A DNA stretch of 64,000 nt from Synchiropus splendidus (lineage: Eukaryota; Chordata; Actinopteri; Syngnathiformes; Callionymidae), in NCBI RefSeq assembly GCF_027744825.2, contig NC_071339.1, forward strand, positions 27,327,501 through 27,391,500. Reading direction: 5' to 3'. The position numbers were made by a program, and so were the translations under genes. The notes beneath the pieces are model-generated. The model saw only the letters and a list, made by a program, of their open reading frames with translations. It made no database searches and was not told the origin of the DNA. Below are positions 19,128 to 30,180 of this stretch, piece after piece; positions within the stretch are counted from its first letter, which is position 1; each line of letters starts with the position of its first letter.

Positions 19128-19260
19128 CCAGTGTCACCACAAACAATGGGGGAACCCTTTACACATGACTGTTAGATTGTGGATGAAAAGTTTGAGGCCA
19201 TCCTGAAAGAGGGATCATTGTTCAAGTTTTTTGATCCTCAGATTATCAATTAATGTGTTA
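19128..19260 (-). pseudogene. Trace of protein-primed DNA polymerase B C-terminus
   Basis: Broken minus-strand frames upstream of the ATPase continue the polymerase-like tail, with stops and a base-run frameshift. The position just 5' of the ATPase and the YDKR-x-PFGF-like ending are what suggest polymerase B. No catalytic motif (DxxSLYP, YxDTDS) was found anywhere to the right, so the polymerase body is gone or unrecognisable. Confidence 0.35.
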
Positions 19261-21578
19261 ATATTCTTCTGCGAGACGTACGGTTACTCTCTCCTCACTG
19301 GCATCAACAAGAAATATCTGTTAGGTCTCAATCATTGGTTCTCTGAATGAGCACCATTGAACATGTGTAACTTGTTGAATCACCCACGTTCTGTCTAAAC
19401 TGAGGATACCACGTATTGTTGTACTTGTTCTTTACAAACAATACAATACAAAGGACCTGCCATGATGTATGGTTGAGAGACTGCTACACAGGCAGACAAG
19501 CAGAGTCACATGTGTCTGAATTGATGGCCTGGTTTTCATAGGCGGAGTGAGCATCTAAGATCAAGATGGAGGTCGCCGATTTGTGATGGCTACTAGTGAG
19601 GAAAGGGTAAAATGAAGTCATACATCAAAGATTTTACAAGCTACTCACAAACATTCAACATAAATATTTGCCTGCATTCAACTTTTAATTTTCAACTTTT
19701 ATCATTTCTATCTTTTGCAGGAGATAACTATTCCATCATTTATGTTTAAAGCACATCATAGTGAGAATATATTACAACAGCATTAGATTTAGCTCTTTCA
19801 AAATTTCGGATTTTGTTCAAGGATATTGTCGGTATCCATTTGCTTTTGGAATTAATTGAGATTCCTTGCAGAAGTATCCTTTTGACGCAAATGTTGACAG
19901 TAACGTTTGAAAATCGTAACATGGTCCTGGAAATTGCAGCACCTTCAAGAGTTTCTCCCCAACCAACAGAAACACTACATCATTACAAAATAAAACCCAA
20001 AAAGTACTGTAGTAACATGCAAACATGAACCTCAGTCTACACTTTGACTCCAAAGGTCCAGTGGAAAAGCCTCATAGAACTTCATATCCAATATGTGTTC
20101 CTTCCTTCCGTTTAAAGTTCTCGTATGAGTTGTTGATGAGGTGTTTATAAGATGTTCATACAAATTCTACCAAGAAGAACACACCCAAACCAATAACAAG
20201 CATTGTCTTGGAGTTGTAAGTGATATGTTCATCAATTCCGCATTTACCTACGGATGCGTAGATCCAACAAGTCCAACATTCCCCCTCTGTGGGACAAATA
20301 AGGGACACTCTGTGCTCAAGATTCAAGATTGTATTAATCACCGTAGTCACCCTCGACATTTTGGGTCTTCTCATTTTAAATCTTAATCTCATTCTATCAC
20401 TTTCGCCCTCTTATGGGCAGAACGGCGAATTTTGCCACCGTTTTTAAAAAAAGTGCATCGAGGCATATTTTAGGAGCGAGGTACTAGTCATTGGCTGTAT
20501 ACGTCGAACGAAGGCGGCCTGAGTATGATCCGGGACATCTTCCCATAGGATTGGATATTGGGTCACCAAGCGTTATCAGGATGTGTTCACAAACATGCTT
20601 TCATGCGTTTGCAGACATTCACTCGGTTAAAATTCAATTTGAGTGAAAAATGAGACATAATCACACTGTTGCTTTCAAAAATGTTTGTTAGCTTTGTTAG
20701 ATTGTTTTTTTTTTGTTGTTGTTGTTGTTTCTCAGGTGTTCTTTCTATGGAGTTTCTATTCTTTCCCTTCACTATGAACAAAGTTGTTCTTTGAAGTAGA
20801 TTCTCATATTTACTTTTCTGATATTTTCTATGTGCATATTCCGTCGTATGCATTTACACTTTAAAACTTAACTGACTGATGGATAGATAGGTAGATGCAA
20901 GTTCATAAAAAGGAATAAAAGCCTTCTGCAGGATTCAGTGCCTCATTGAGAGACTACTAGCGTAAAAAAAAAAAAAAAAATGCTTCCGCGCAATCCGTAC
21001 ACCTTGTGAATGTAAACAAATAGAAGATAAAACACTATTCAGCTTGAAGATATGTAAAGAAAATGTAGGTCTAGGACGATTAAAAATGAAAAACTGAATG
21101 TATGTCAGAAACTACAATGTCAACCCTGTGATTTGTTGTTTGTCAGTTAGAATTGGCAGTGATTAGTAAAAAAGCTTTACTTGTAAAAAAAATATATATA
21201 TTTATATATATATTTCATACTATTTCGTGAAAAAAGCGGGGTTTGTGACTGGTAGCGAAAATAAAAAGCTCTTGACATCTCAAAAGTTATACATCTTTTA
21301 TTTTTTCAAATTTGACAAATGGCTGAACAAATGAAAAAAGTTTGTTAAAATTTTTAAATAAACTATATCTAGTTTCTAATAATATTCATCTATTTATCCT
21401 ATCGTAGATGGTTGTACAAAAACGTCAGGGTTTAGTTCAGGATTAGTAATACAATTTGTGTAAGCAGACAGTTTCAGGTAAATGAAAAGATTAAGAAGAT
21501 TGGGAACATGCCAACATGCTCGTACATACTAAAATGGCTTGTTGTCTTATAGTGAGAATGGTATGTCTTAAATTTGAT

Positions 21579-21650
<72 letters not shown>

Positions 21651-22277
21651 AAAAAAACTTTATTTGTTGTTTTTTCAAACAATTCAATTTCTGGTACTGA
21701 CAATTAGAAGTTTTTAACAGTGAAACAGATATTTGAGATTCTAATGGATGGAGAAAAGCTTGAAGTAAAAGGAAAAATGTACTTACAGGCTTCAGTGCGT
21801 CGGTTAGATTTTATAAGATGAACAACCAGCCTACCAAAACTATTCTTTTATGGTAACTTGCGAACACAGACAAAACAGACAAGACAAAAACAGGTTCACG
21901 AACCTACAATGTCAACCAGTTTAATTTGCCAGTTGTTTGTTTTTAAAACACTGAAAAAAAAAGTTTTAAAATTTGAGACACAGTTGATAAATAATAACTG
22001 AGAATACACCTGTAACTTGTGAAAAAATATGAAAATACAATATCTGAATTTGTTCACATGCCTTACTTCAGCATTAAAATTTTGTGAAAATGAACAACAG
22101 AAACACTGTTTTTTAAAATGGAAAGATTTAATTTAAACACATTTCGATTTCGACTCGGGTTACTTTTTTATAATTCTCAATTCATACATTCATAGTTTCA
22201 CCTCAGCTCGAAGCATGTTAGTCTCTGGATCTGATCTAAATATCACATATGATGTTGGAGTAATTGCGTCATTGAGT
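19261..22277. repeat. Non-coding block shared with 46920-50028
   Basis: About 3 kb colinear with the DNA right of Polinton copy 2, with many small indels. No coherent ORF is present. It contains A-runs and a (GT)n tract at 21583-21648. It may be decayed Polinton right-half sequence or host DNA duplicated together with the element. Confidence 0.8.
21583..21648. repeat. (GT)n microsatellite
   Basis: About 33 GT dinucleotides. The same position in copy 2 (49374-49400) has a shorter tract. Confidence 0.97.
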
Positions 22278-22618
22278 TTCCTCCGGCTGGGCGCACCCTT
22301 AGAGATAGGGTGAGGAGTTCGGTCATCCGGGAGGAACTCGGGGTGGAGCCGCTGCTCCTCCACATGGAGAGGAACCAGTTGAGGTGGCTCGGGCATCTGA
22401 TCCGGATGCCCCCTGGACGCCTCCCTGGGGAGGTGTTCCGGGCATGTTCTACCAGGAGGAGACCCCGGGGAAGACCCAGGACTCGCTGGAGATATTATGT
22501 CTCCGGTCTGGCCTGGGAACGCCTCGGGATCCCCCGGGATGAGCTGGAGGAGGTTTGTGCGGACCGGAAAGTTTGGGCTTCCCTGCTCCGAATGCTGCCT
22601 CCGCGACCCGACCCCCGA
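22278..22618 (+). mobile_element. Rex3/RTE-like LINE 3' fragment
   Basis: A plus-strand frame with RSSVIREELGVEPLLLHMER and then WLGHLIRMPPGRLPGEVFRA matches the C-terminal end of RTE-type reverse transcriptase ORFs common in fish. It interrupts the shared non-coding block and replaces the equivalent of copy 2 positions about 50028-50185. The minus-strand copy at 63456-64000 is closely similar. Confidence 0.75.
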
Positions 22619-22960
22619 ACACAAAATGCACACTACAAAACTAACATGTCGCACCGTACTGCTCCCGCATTTGGCTATTTTCACCTGAAAATACAGAATA
22701 AAGACACATTTAAATCAATGAAAAGCATGGCTTGTAATATACACATTTTAGCCACTCGTAAGGCAAAATAAAATAAAATAAAATAAAATTAAGGGTTAAC
22801 ATACTTTGGATATTTCTACACTACTTGTCTGACTAGCGATAGCATCAAGTATAAATGAATGTTCATTCAATGAATGTTCTGTCCCTCCTACATTGTAGAT
22901 GTGTTACATGACAAGTTATAGGACGTTTGTATAGCTATTATATCGCATTGCTTCACAATT
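22619..22960. repeat. Shared non-coding block, continued
   Basis: This matches 50186-50516 of the copy 2 flank up to the point where the 5' LTR of the retroelement begins there. A short TAAAA repeat lies at about 22768. Confidence 0.8.
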
Positions 22961-23590
22961 GTTACATTGCAGGAACACATTCAGTCATTTCATCTTGCAT
23001 GATACAGGGATTGAAAAGAAGCAGAGTGAAGAACAGTTCTTGTAACTTATTCTCACTTTCCCTCATTTTTGCCACAGTGTTTGCGTGTCGCTGTGTGTGT
23101 GTGTTAACTTTGTTGTGTGTTACAGTACATTTTGTGCTTGTGTTCAGTATGTATGTATTAGTGTTGAGTAGTAACTTCTCGAAGGCTCAAACGTTGTGTT
23201 GCTCAGTCTGGTCTGATCTAAATGTCACAGCTAATGATGAAGTAATTTTGTACTGCTTGCACGTTTGATTGTTTTACCCCTAAATTACAGGGTACAGTAC
23301 AAACAAAAAGTAGTCGTTTTTTTACCTTTAGTGTGACTAGATTTTTTTCGAAAAGCATGACTCAGTCAAGCAACGACTGATGAAAATAGAATGTTTCTAT
23401 ATTTTATCGTCTGACTTGAAACAGCATCATGTAACTTTAAAATAATAAAATCTCTGTTTGTTCCAGCTCCAGAGGTCCTTCTATCGCCACCAGAAGGTTA
23501 TCGGCTGACTCGAATCTAATATTAGAAGAGACAATGCATCTAGTACATAATATCATGAGATATTAAGAGCAGCTTATAATTGATTAAATA
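22961..23590. other. Non-coding stretch
   Basis: No supported gene. This is copy-1-specific sequence beyond the point where copy 2 is interrupted. Confidence 0.6.
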
Positions 23591-23597
23591 TATTTAC

Positions 23598-23645
23598 CTG
23601 TATCACTCTGCGTTAAATGAACATCACCCAGATGGGTAATAATTC
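23598..23645 (-). pseudogene. Exon E2 relative (second copy)
   Basis: A 48-nt minus-strand segment with acceptor TCTACTTTTATAG and donor GTAAAT. It is phase 1-1 and encodes GIITHLGDVHLTQSDTG. Borders and length equal E2 at 7586-7633. Confidence 0.45.
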
Positions 23646-23713
23646 CTATAAAAGTAGAGATGAATATGATAAACCAACATGACAAAGTTTTTATAATAGC
23701 TTTTTATATTCAC

Positions 23714-23808
23714 CTATAAGCATCCGTGGCTAGACTGGTATCTATTGAAGGGAGCACCGCCGTCGGATCCGCGTGTACGCCACCGTCTTCAAAAGTTGGT
23801 CGCATTAG
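23714..23808 (-). pseudogene. Hybrid E3/E1-like exon remnant
   Basis: A minus-strand segment with LMRPTFEDGGVHADPTAV, related to LMRVTFEDG in E3, that ends in CTTATAG followed by the GTGAATAT donor typical of E1. The front of E3 is missing. It looks like a recombined exon. Confidence 0.4.
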
Positions 23809-23834
23809 CTGCTCGAATAATGAAATCTTTTTAC

Positions 23835-23882
23835 CTGTATCACTCTGCGTTAAATGAACGTCACACAGATGAGTGACGACAT
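23835..23882 (-). pseudogene. Exon E2 copy (nearly identical)
   Basis: A 48-nt minus-strand segment almost identical to E2 at 7586-7633, with the same acceptor. It is part of the block 23.6-24.2 kb that duplicates E1-E3. Confidence 0.5.
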
Positions 23883-24059
23883 CTGTCAATGAAAAGAGAC
23901 ATGGTACGTGATAAACATGGCGTAACGTTTTTATTATACTTATATATGTAAATGTAGATACATAGATATACATATATGTATATACATATATGTACTGTAT
24001 ACTGTATAGATATAGATAGATAGATAGACAGATAGATAGATAGACAGATAAATATTCAC

Positions 24060-24162
24060 CTACGATGTGCAGAGGAAGAGGCGTCCATGCCAAGTCTGGA
24101 GTCGTTTGGAGAGGTGGCTGAGGTTCTGGAAGGTCTGGTCAACAGCAAAGGTTACCCCTGAA
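24060..24162 (-). pseudogene. Exon E1 copy, one base shorter
   Basis: It matches E1 (7790-7893) with the same acceptor and GTGAATA donor, but is 103 nt rather than 104. The front and back halves therefore fall in different frames. Confidence 0.5.
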
Positions 24163-24179
24163 CTGGTGTAAAATGTGGT

Positions 24180-24495
24180 CTGAATCAGGGTCACCTAAAT
24201 ACTCCGTTTGTGTGGGCAGGGCCTAGGTGACGCCTTTGTTGATTTGAATACTTCAAAACAATAGGGAGGAAGAGCCCAGTGTCTGCTAGGTAGCTAAGAG
24301 GTGTGAACTGACCCTCCACCAAATGGCACAATTTGAAAAGGAAGGTCTACAGGTGGGGCGGCCTGGGTGTGAACTCGGCCTAAACAACGTTGTCTGAAAG
24401 ACAATGAGGTCTGCCTTCAAATTGTCTCTTTTGAAGATTCAATCGTGTGGGAAAGAACTCACGTCTCCCCTGCAAATTAACCGATTATCACAGAC
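24180..24495. mobile_element. Unidentified insertion of about 315 bp
   Basis: It interrupts sequence that is continuous at 7905-7915: the AAAATGTGGT before and the GTGTCTGAGAAAGAGTCA after are adjacent there. No ORF or recognised family was seen. Confidence 0.45.
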
Positions 24496-24552
24496 TCTGT
24501 TTCAGTGTCTGAGAAAGAGTCAAGCATAATACCTGCATAATACCTGTTGTTA

Positions 24553-25530
24553 AGCTGTCTGAAGTGTTTTTTGAAAGTTATCCACATTTTTATGTTTGGC
24601 GTTCCGAAACCCACCTTATCTCAGGCTGAAAACGCGTTTTCTGCATTGTGCCACAACTTCTCAGCGAAGAATCAAAACATAAAATTTTCACATCCCGCTA
24701 TAGCAGAAACTTTCTATCTCGTAGTTGCACATCAAATCTAAGCGGTCTGAAGTGTTTTCCAAAAGTTATCAACATCTTTATATTTAGCGTTCCGAAACCC
24801 ACCTGATCTCAGGCTGAAGACGCGTTTGCTACATTGTGCAACAACTTCTCAGGGAAGCTTCAGAATATGAAATTTTCACCTCCCACTATGGAAGAAAGGG
24901 TCTTTCTCGTCGCTGTGCATCAAATCTAAGCTGTCTGAAGTGTTTTTTGAAAGTTATCAACATTTTTTTGTTTGGCGTTCCGAAACCCACCTTATCTCAG
25001 GCTGAAAACGCGTTTTCTGCATTGTGCCATAACTTGTCAGGGAAGCTTCAGAACATGACATTTTCACCTCCTACTATAGCAGAAATTGTCTTTCTAGTAG
25101 TTGCACATCAAATCTAAGCTGTCTGAAGTGTTTTTTGTGCGTTGTCAACATTTTTAAGTTTGGTGTTCCGAAACCCGCCTTATCTCAGGTTGAAAACGCG
25201 TTTTCTGCATTGTGCCACAACTTCTCAGGGAAGCTTCAGAACATGACATTTTCACTTCCCACTATAGCAGAAATTGTCTTTCTAGTAGTTGCACTTCAAA
25301 TCTCAGCTATCTGAACTCGTTTTTGAACGTTATCCACATTTTTATGTTTGGCCTTCTGAAACCGAACTTATCTCAGGCTCAGGTCAATCAGAAAACCACC
25401 CTCACTCGGGCTGAAAACGCGTTTTGTGCACTGTTCACTCGCTCATCAGAATAGCCTCAGAACATGAAAACATCACCTACAGCGATTGGAAAAACACTCT
25501 TTGTAGTATATTGAACACTAAACCTCTACG
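24553..25530 (+). repeat. 188-bp satellite, array 1
   Basis: About five units of 186-188 bp starting CTGTCTGAAGTGTTTT and containing CTTATCTCAGGCTGAAAACG. The unit spacing (24555, 24742, 24929, 25117, 25303) is regular. The last unit is diverged. Arrays 2 (31400-33530, reverse) and 3 (60971-63455) are the same family. Confidence 0.93.
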
Positions 25531-26335
25531 AATAAGGCGCTGCGACCGGCCTACTAGCAGCCGAACCTTTCCACATTTCCTGCTTCGAAGCCATGGGATG
25601 AGTTTGACAAAACCCAGGCGCTGCTATGAGGTGGATGGCAGGTTCCCGCTTGATCTCCACCCGTGCCTCATGTCATCCGCCACCCATCAATCTCATCAAT
25701 CGCAGAACCTCTCTCAATCGACGAGAGATTTTGGAGATTCAACAGTTCGTCGGCGTGGTGCGCGGCCCCTCCTCCACTCACTGCCACCGCCCGGGGTGAA
25801 CACCGTCGCTGGTCGAAGGGGCGAAGTGAGCCCAGCCGTCCGGATCATAGCCGCGGTGATCATTGCTGTTCCTTATGGAAAGACCTGTCGGCTGCTCTCA
25901 CCTCTGCTCCCTCCAAAAGCGTAGGAAGAAAACTTTATTTTTAAAAGTAAGCATCGAAACCAAAGTCTAACTTGAATAAAAAACAAGATGCATTACGTTG
26001 GTATCGGGTCCATTTCTTCTCTGCCCAAAATTAGGCTTTGTCACTCTCCAAGTTCTCCTTCCCGTTCCAGTCAATGCGAACTCCGGCTTCAAAATTTTGT
26101 TTTCGTTTGACATCGTCTAAGGGGACCGAGCAGAATAGTAACGGCCTCTCTGCCTCCTTATCCCTGACGCCAGAACTGTCCCTGGGGAAGATTCTGGAGG
26201 CAAGAAATTCTGTTTTTACTCAGCTTCGACACAATAACAAGCATCGGCCCCAAATAACTCTTTTCCGTCTCTCAACAGATTCCGCTTCCAGCCAAAAGTC
26301 AAGAGAGTTTCAATTCTGCCATTAACTCTTCCTAT
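25531..26335 (+). repeat. DIRS-associated block, copy 1 (forward)
   Basis: About 800 bp that recurs in reverse orientation at about 30180-31400 and 34500-35330. Shared landmarks are the GTCGGCTGCTCTCACCTCTG segment and the CTCTGCCCAAAATTAG segment. In copies 1 and 2 it directly abuts the 188-bp satellite. It may be a DIRS terminal or gag region; this is inferred from the neighbouring DIRS pieces. Confidence 0.55.
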
Positions 26336-26404
26336 TCCTCAGACTCGCCAGTTTGCTGCGAATGCCACTTCTTCAGAGGATCACACAGTAGCTGCTGCGT
26401 GCCA

Positions 26405-26660
26405 GACCTGCTCGGTTCTCATCTCCATCGCGCGCTCTACCCACTGAGCTAACCAGCCACAACTCTCACCATGGCCTTCAGGGATTTGAACGCCTGACCG
26501 CCTGATCACTAGACGGACGCTGTACCGACAGAGCTAACAAGGTACTACAATCTCTTTGGCTCTTCAGGGATTTGAACACCTCACCCCCTGACCACGACAC
26601 AGACGCTCTACCCACTGAGCTAACCAGCCAGTTCTCACTGCATGGCACTTAAGGGATTCG
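26405..26660 (-). repeat. tRNA-like tandem units, reverse part
   Basis: Three units in minus orientation, each with the complement of the box A-like CTCAGTGGGTAGAGC and of a GGTTCAAATCCCTGAA box B-like segment. They point away from the larger forward array, so the array is inverted at about 26665-26730. Confidence 0.75.
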
Positions 26661-26719
26661 AACCGCTTACCCTAAGTTGTGCGTAAGTTGTGCGAATCAC
26701 TGAAGATCCATGGCCAGAG

Positions 26720-28125
26720 AACTGGCAGGTCTGCTCAGTGGGTAGAGCGGCCATCTTGTGATTGGTTGGTCAGGGGTTCGAATCCCTGAAGTGCGAAGGA
26801 GAGAGAAGTGGGTAGGGCTTCCGTCAAGTGATCGGGTATGGGGGCTTACCGGTTCGAATCCCCGAAGACCCATGGAGAGAAGTGGCTGGTTAGCTCAGTG
26901 GGTAGAGCCTCCGTCTAGTGATCGGGGGGTCAGCCCCTCCAATCACCGAAGAGCCAAGCAGAGAGAAGTGGCAGTTTAGGTCAGTGGGTAGAGCATCTGT
27001 CGAGTGATCATGGCGTGAGGGGTTCGAATTCCTGAAGAACCAAAGCGGTAGAAGTGGCTTGTTAGCACAGTGGCTGGTTAGATCTGGGTATAGTGCATCC
27101 GTCTCGTGATCGTGTTGTCAGGGGTTCCAATCCCTGAAGTGCCATGGAGTGAGCTGCTTTGCTCAGTGGGTAGAGCGAAAGTATAGTGATCGGGGGAGTC
27201 AAGGGATTGAATCACTGAAGGGCCATGCAGAGAGAAGTGGCAGGTTAGCTCAGTGGCTGCTTAGTTCAGTGGGTAGAGTATCAGACTAGTGATCAGGGAT
27301 TGATGGGTGCTAATCCCTGAAGAGCCATGGTGACAGATGTGCCTGGTTAGCTCAGCGGGTAGAGCGTCCGTCTAGTCATCGCTTCAGGGCTTTTTACGGT
27401 CAGGGCTTTAAATCCCTGAAGTGTGATCGAGAGAAGTGGCTTGTTAGATCAGCGGGTAGAGCGTCCGTCTAGCAATGGGGGTAAGTTGTTCGAATTACTG
27501 AAGAGCAATCGATAGAGAAGTGGCTGGTTAGTTAAGTCGGTAGAGTGGCCGTCTAGTGATTGGGGTTCAGCGTTTCGAATCCCCAAAGAGCCATGGTCAG
27601 AGTTGTGGCTGGTTTGGTCAGTGGGTAGAGCATCGGTCTAGTGATCCGGGGGTCAGCCGCTCGAATCACCGAAGACCCATGGAATGAGAAGTGGCAGGTT
27701 ACCTCAGTAGGTTGAGCATCCATCAAGTAATCAGGGGGTCGGGAGTTCGAATCCCTGAACTGACATGGAGACAGCAGTGGCTAGTTAATTCAGTGGCTCA
27801 TTATCTCAGAAGGCAGAGAGTCCGTATAGTGATCAGAGGTGAGGGGTTCAAATCCCTGTAGTGCCATGGAGAAAGAAGTAGCTCAGTCGCTCATTGGGTA
27901 GAGCGTCCGTCTAGTGATCAGGAGGTCGGGGGTTTGAATGCCTGAACTGCGATGGAGAGAGAAGTGGCTGGTTAGCTGAGTGGCTGGCTAGCTCAGTGGA
28001 TAGAGTGTCCGTCTAGTCATCAGGGGTGAGGGGTTCAAATCCCTGAAGGATAATGAAGAAAGATTTAGCTGCTTTACTCAGTGGGTAGAGTGTCAGTCTC
28101 ATGATAGGGAGATCAGGGTTTCGAA
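26720..28125 (+). repeat. tRNA-like tandem array, forward part
   Basis: About 16 tandem units of roughly 75-95 bp. Each has TTAGCTCAGTGGGTAGAGC (D-arm, RNA polymerase III box A) and GGGGTTCGAATCCCTGAAG (T-arm, box B), joined by a CCATGGAGAGAGAAGTGGCT spacer. The start TGGCT can pair with the end AGCCA like a partial acceptor stem. The anticodon stem is poorly paired and the loop (often CTAGTGA) is variable, so these are tRNA-derived repeats rather than working tRNA genes. Several units carry doubled box A segments. Confidence 0.8.
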
Positions 28126-28200
28126 ATATTCATCTTCTGAGGAATCGCTGAGCAGTGAGAGAACAATGCGTAAAATGCATTTTTGGCCATTCCGGGTGGG
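28126..28200 (-). repeat. 188-bp satellite remnant
   Basis: ATTCATCTTCTGAGGAATCG and the following sequence match the reverse-oriented satellite units of 31400-33530. It joins directly to the last tRNA-like unit. Confidence 0.6.
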
Positions 28201-28779
28201 GGGTAGGACAGAAAGCATTCACTGAAAAATTGCTGACCTCAGAAGAGACACAAAGAGATTTGGGGAAAAGAGTCTATTCGACAAGGCACAAATTTCTCCA
28301 AACCCTCCTGATGGAGGCCAGGACCAGGAGTAGAGCTCCGTTGAAAGCCACCAGCTCCAAAGGAGCCTCTTCAAGTGGCTCGAAGGCAGCTTCAGAGAGA
28401 GACTTTAATACCAATTGAAAATCCCAATAGGGTCACATGTGTCTGGAGGTGTGTCTGAGTCTTCGAGATCCCTGCATGAACTGGACTAGCAGTGGATGTT
28501 TACCCAAAGGACAGCAGTCCACACCCATATAGCATTATATGAGCTGAGTGTTAAGGGTGCTTTAGCATTTCAAATAGTGAACTGCACCTCGAGGGGCAGA
28601 GGACTGCCTGCTAACCTTGAAGTAGCCATGCTTTGAGGGGACGGCCCGGGATCGGCGGACCCCTCATAATTTCTGCCCCCTCCTTCAGGACTGTTTGCAG
28701 GACTTGAACAGGTTGCAGCACAACCTTGTGTGAGTGTGTGTGTGAGCACAGGTGGCGGAGTCACGCAGTCCGGAACACC

Positions 28780-29010
28780 TCCAGGGACTCTGGAACACCT
28801 ATGAGGTAATACATAGGGTTACATTTTACACTCTGGGTGGCAGGAGCTACTGCCTCGCCTTTGCCACCGTAAGCTGAAATAGAAGGTGGCATTAACGACC
28901 CCTCATATATAGAGTGTAACTTACACTCTGGATCAGTAGGAACTGTGTTGCCTTCTTTTAGCCAATATACGGCTGAAACAGAAAGTGGCATTAACAATCC
29001 TCCATAAGTA
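28780..29010. repeat. 113-bp tandem pair
   Basis: Two adjacent diverged copies sharing TTACACTCTGG and GGTGGCATTAACGACCCCTC / AAGTGGCATTAACAATCCTC. Confidence 0.7.
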
Positions 29011-29240
29011 GAGAGAAAACATTTACTGAGCAGCTGCAGTCAGGGTTCTAGTCTGAGCTGAGCAAGAAAGAATGAGTTTATTAACAAAAGAACAGAAAGT
29101 TATGCAGGAATCCGATGAATCTTGGGTCGCTGCACACTCCACAGCATTGTAATGAAGCAGATACTGGTGTTCCAGCTGGTAGCACCAGGGAGGCCTGATC
29201 AAGTGGCTTTGGAGAGTGAATTGAGGACCAGCTGCAGGTC

Positions 29241-29855
29241 CTAGTCGTGGCATAAAGGTCTTGAGGTCGGTCTAAGCCTTTTCACTCCTCTCATGAAACG
29301 GCTCACTTGACCATGCTCACCGACGGGGTGGCTGTCCAGACCATTGTGTAGCATCGAAAGGGCTGCTACAAAAACCCGTAATGTAGCGCTGCTACAACAT
29401 TCGCTAACCAGATACTGGAGAAAAGAGAGGATTAGAGAAAGAGGTGCTGAATCTGCGGAAGCTGACTGGGTTCCACACCACCGGGAAAAAAATGTCCAAT
29501 TAGCATTGTATGCTCTGACGGTTGACAGAGCTTTAGCGTTCTGAAGAGTTAATTGAACATCAGGGGGCATGTGATTAATTGTTAACCCTGGAGAAGCCGA
29601 ACCTTGAGGGGTCGTCCTAGTATTGGGGGAGCCGGGGGAGCCCTCGGGGTTCCTGATGCTTGCAGATGCCCTGACCTGGATGGAGGAAACTCCCAGGGGC
29701 CTTTGATCCGCATCTGATACATCTCCGGATACCAGCTGGAGCTGGGGCTTTCTGGAGGCACGAGAATCATTCTCACTCTCTCCAGCTGAATTCTCCTCAT
29801 CAGAGAAAGAAGAAGGCAAGGAGGAGGAAAGGCATATAGGAGGCCTTCTGTCCAC
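29241..29855 (-). pseudogene. DIRS tyrosine recombinase, N-terminal part
   Basis: A 204-codon minus-strand frame. The first half is Ser/Pro-rich and low complexity. The second half (NAKALSTVRAYNANWTFFSR, then LSLILSFLQYLVSE) resembles the core-binding, SAM-like domain of DIRS-type tyrosine recombinases. The frame stops before any catalytic R-H-R-Y residues, so the catalytic domain is missing. DIRS elements use this enzyme instead of a DDE integrase. Confidence 0.6.
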
Positions 29856-30180
29856 CTTGGATGAGCCAGGGCGTCCACTCCAAGTGGAGGGTCGTTGGAT
29901 CTATAGAGAGAGAACCAGAGAGGACTTTTGAAGTTCTCTCTGCGAAGCAATCCTCAGAAAGAGATGAGTCTTTAGATGAAGATGTCCTGCTTGCCTCTGA
30001 GAGGTTTGGAGGGCGGCAGAGAACAGAATCACAGACAGACAGAGCATTAGACATCGCGCGAGGGAGCTGTGAACAGAGCCGGCATGCAGTGCCTACTAAG
30101 TGATCCTCTGAAGAGGTCCATTCGCTGTCCAGTGGCGACCCCTGCTGGAAACTGGCGAGTCTAAGGAATAAGAAGAGTTA

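Larger units (their letters stand above)
11519..19260. mobile_element. Polinton/Maverick copy 1, decayed
   Basis: The element carries the Polinton hallmark set: retroviral-type integrase with chromodomain, double jelly-roll major capsid protein, penton-like minor capsid, adenain-type protease and FtsK/HerA-type packaging ATPase. Plus-strand genes run from 11.5 to 17.1 kb and minus-strand genes from 19.1 to 17.3 kb, converging near 17.3 kb. Similarity to copy 2 begins abruptly at about 11519, so the left end is cut off inside the first gene. Only a C-terminal trace of the DNA polymerase is visible at the right. Terminal inverted repeats were not found. Confidence 0.9.
28201..30180 (-). mobile_element. 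DIRS-like element fragment with recombinase N-terminus
   Basis: A reverse-oriented retroelement region. It includes the start of a tyrosine recombinase at 29241-29855, a segment at 28489-28672 repeated at 35337-35520, and a two-copy tandem repeat of about 113 bp at 28780-29010. Confidence 0.6.

Noticed and set aside
19261..22277. Intact DNA polymerase B gene of the Polinton
   Set aside because: No frame over about 90 codons and no polymerase active-site motif. Only a C-terminal-like tail next to the ATPase could be argued.
24547..25454. Repeated ORFs in the 188-bp satellite (also 61519-63204)
   Set aside because: Similar short peptides arise because the satellite unit repeats. Frames change with 186-190-bp unit lengths and have no consistent start or stop.
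25424..25924. 166-codon plus-strand ORF as a host gene
   Set aside because: The sequence belongs to a block repeated three times in this window next to DIRS pieces. The frame is not kept in the other copies.
26720..28125. Functional tRNA gene cluster
   Set aside because: Box A and box B are conserved but anticodon stems do not pair well, loops vary and acceptor stems are partial, so these are tRNA-derived repeats.
28155..28418. 87-codon ORF after the tRNA-like array
   Set aside because: The first part is satellite remnant and the rest is low-complexity Ser/Lys sequence in the DIRS region; no supporting feature.
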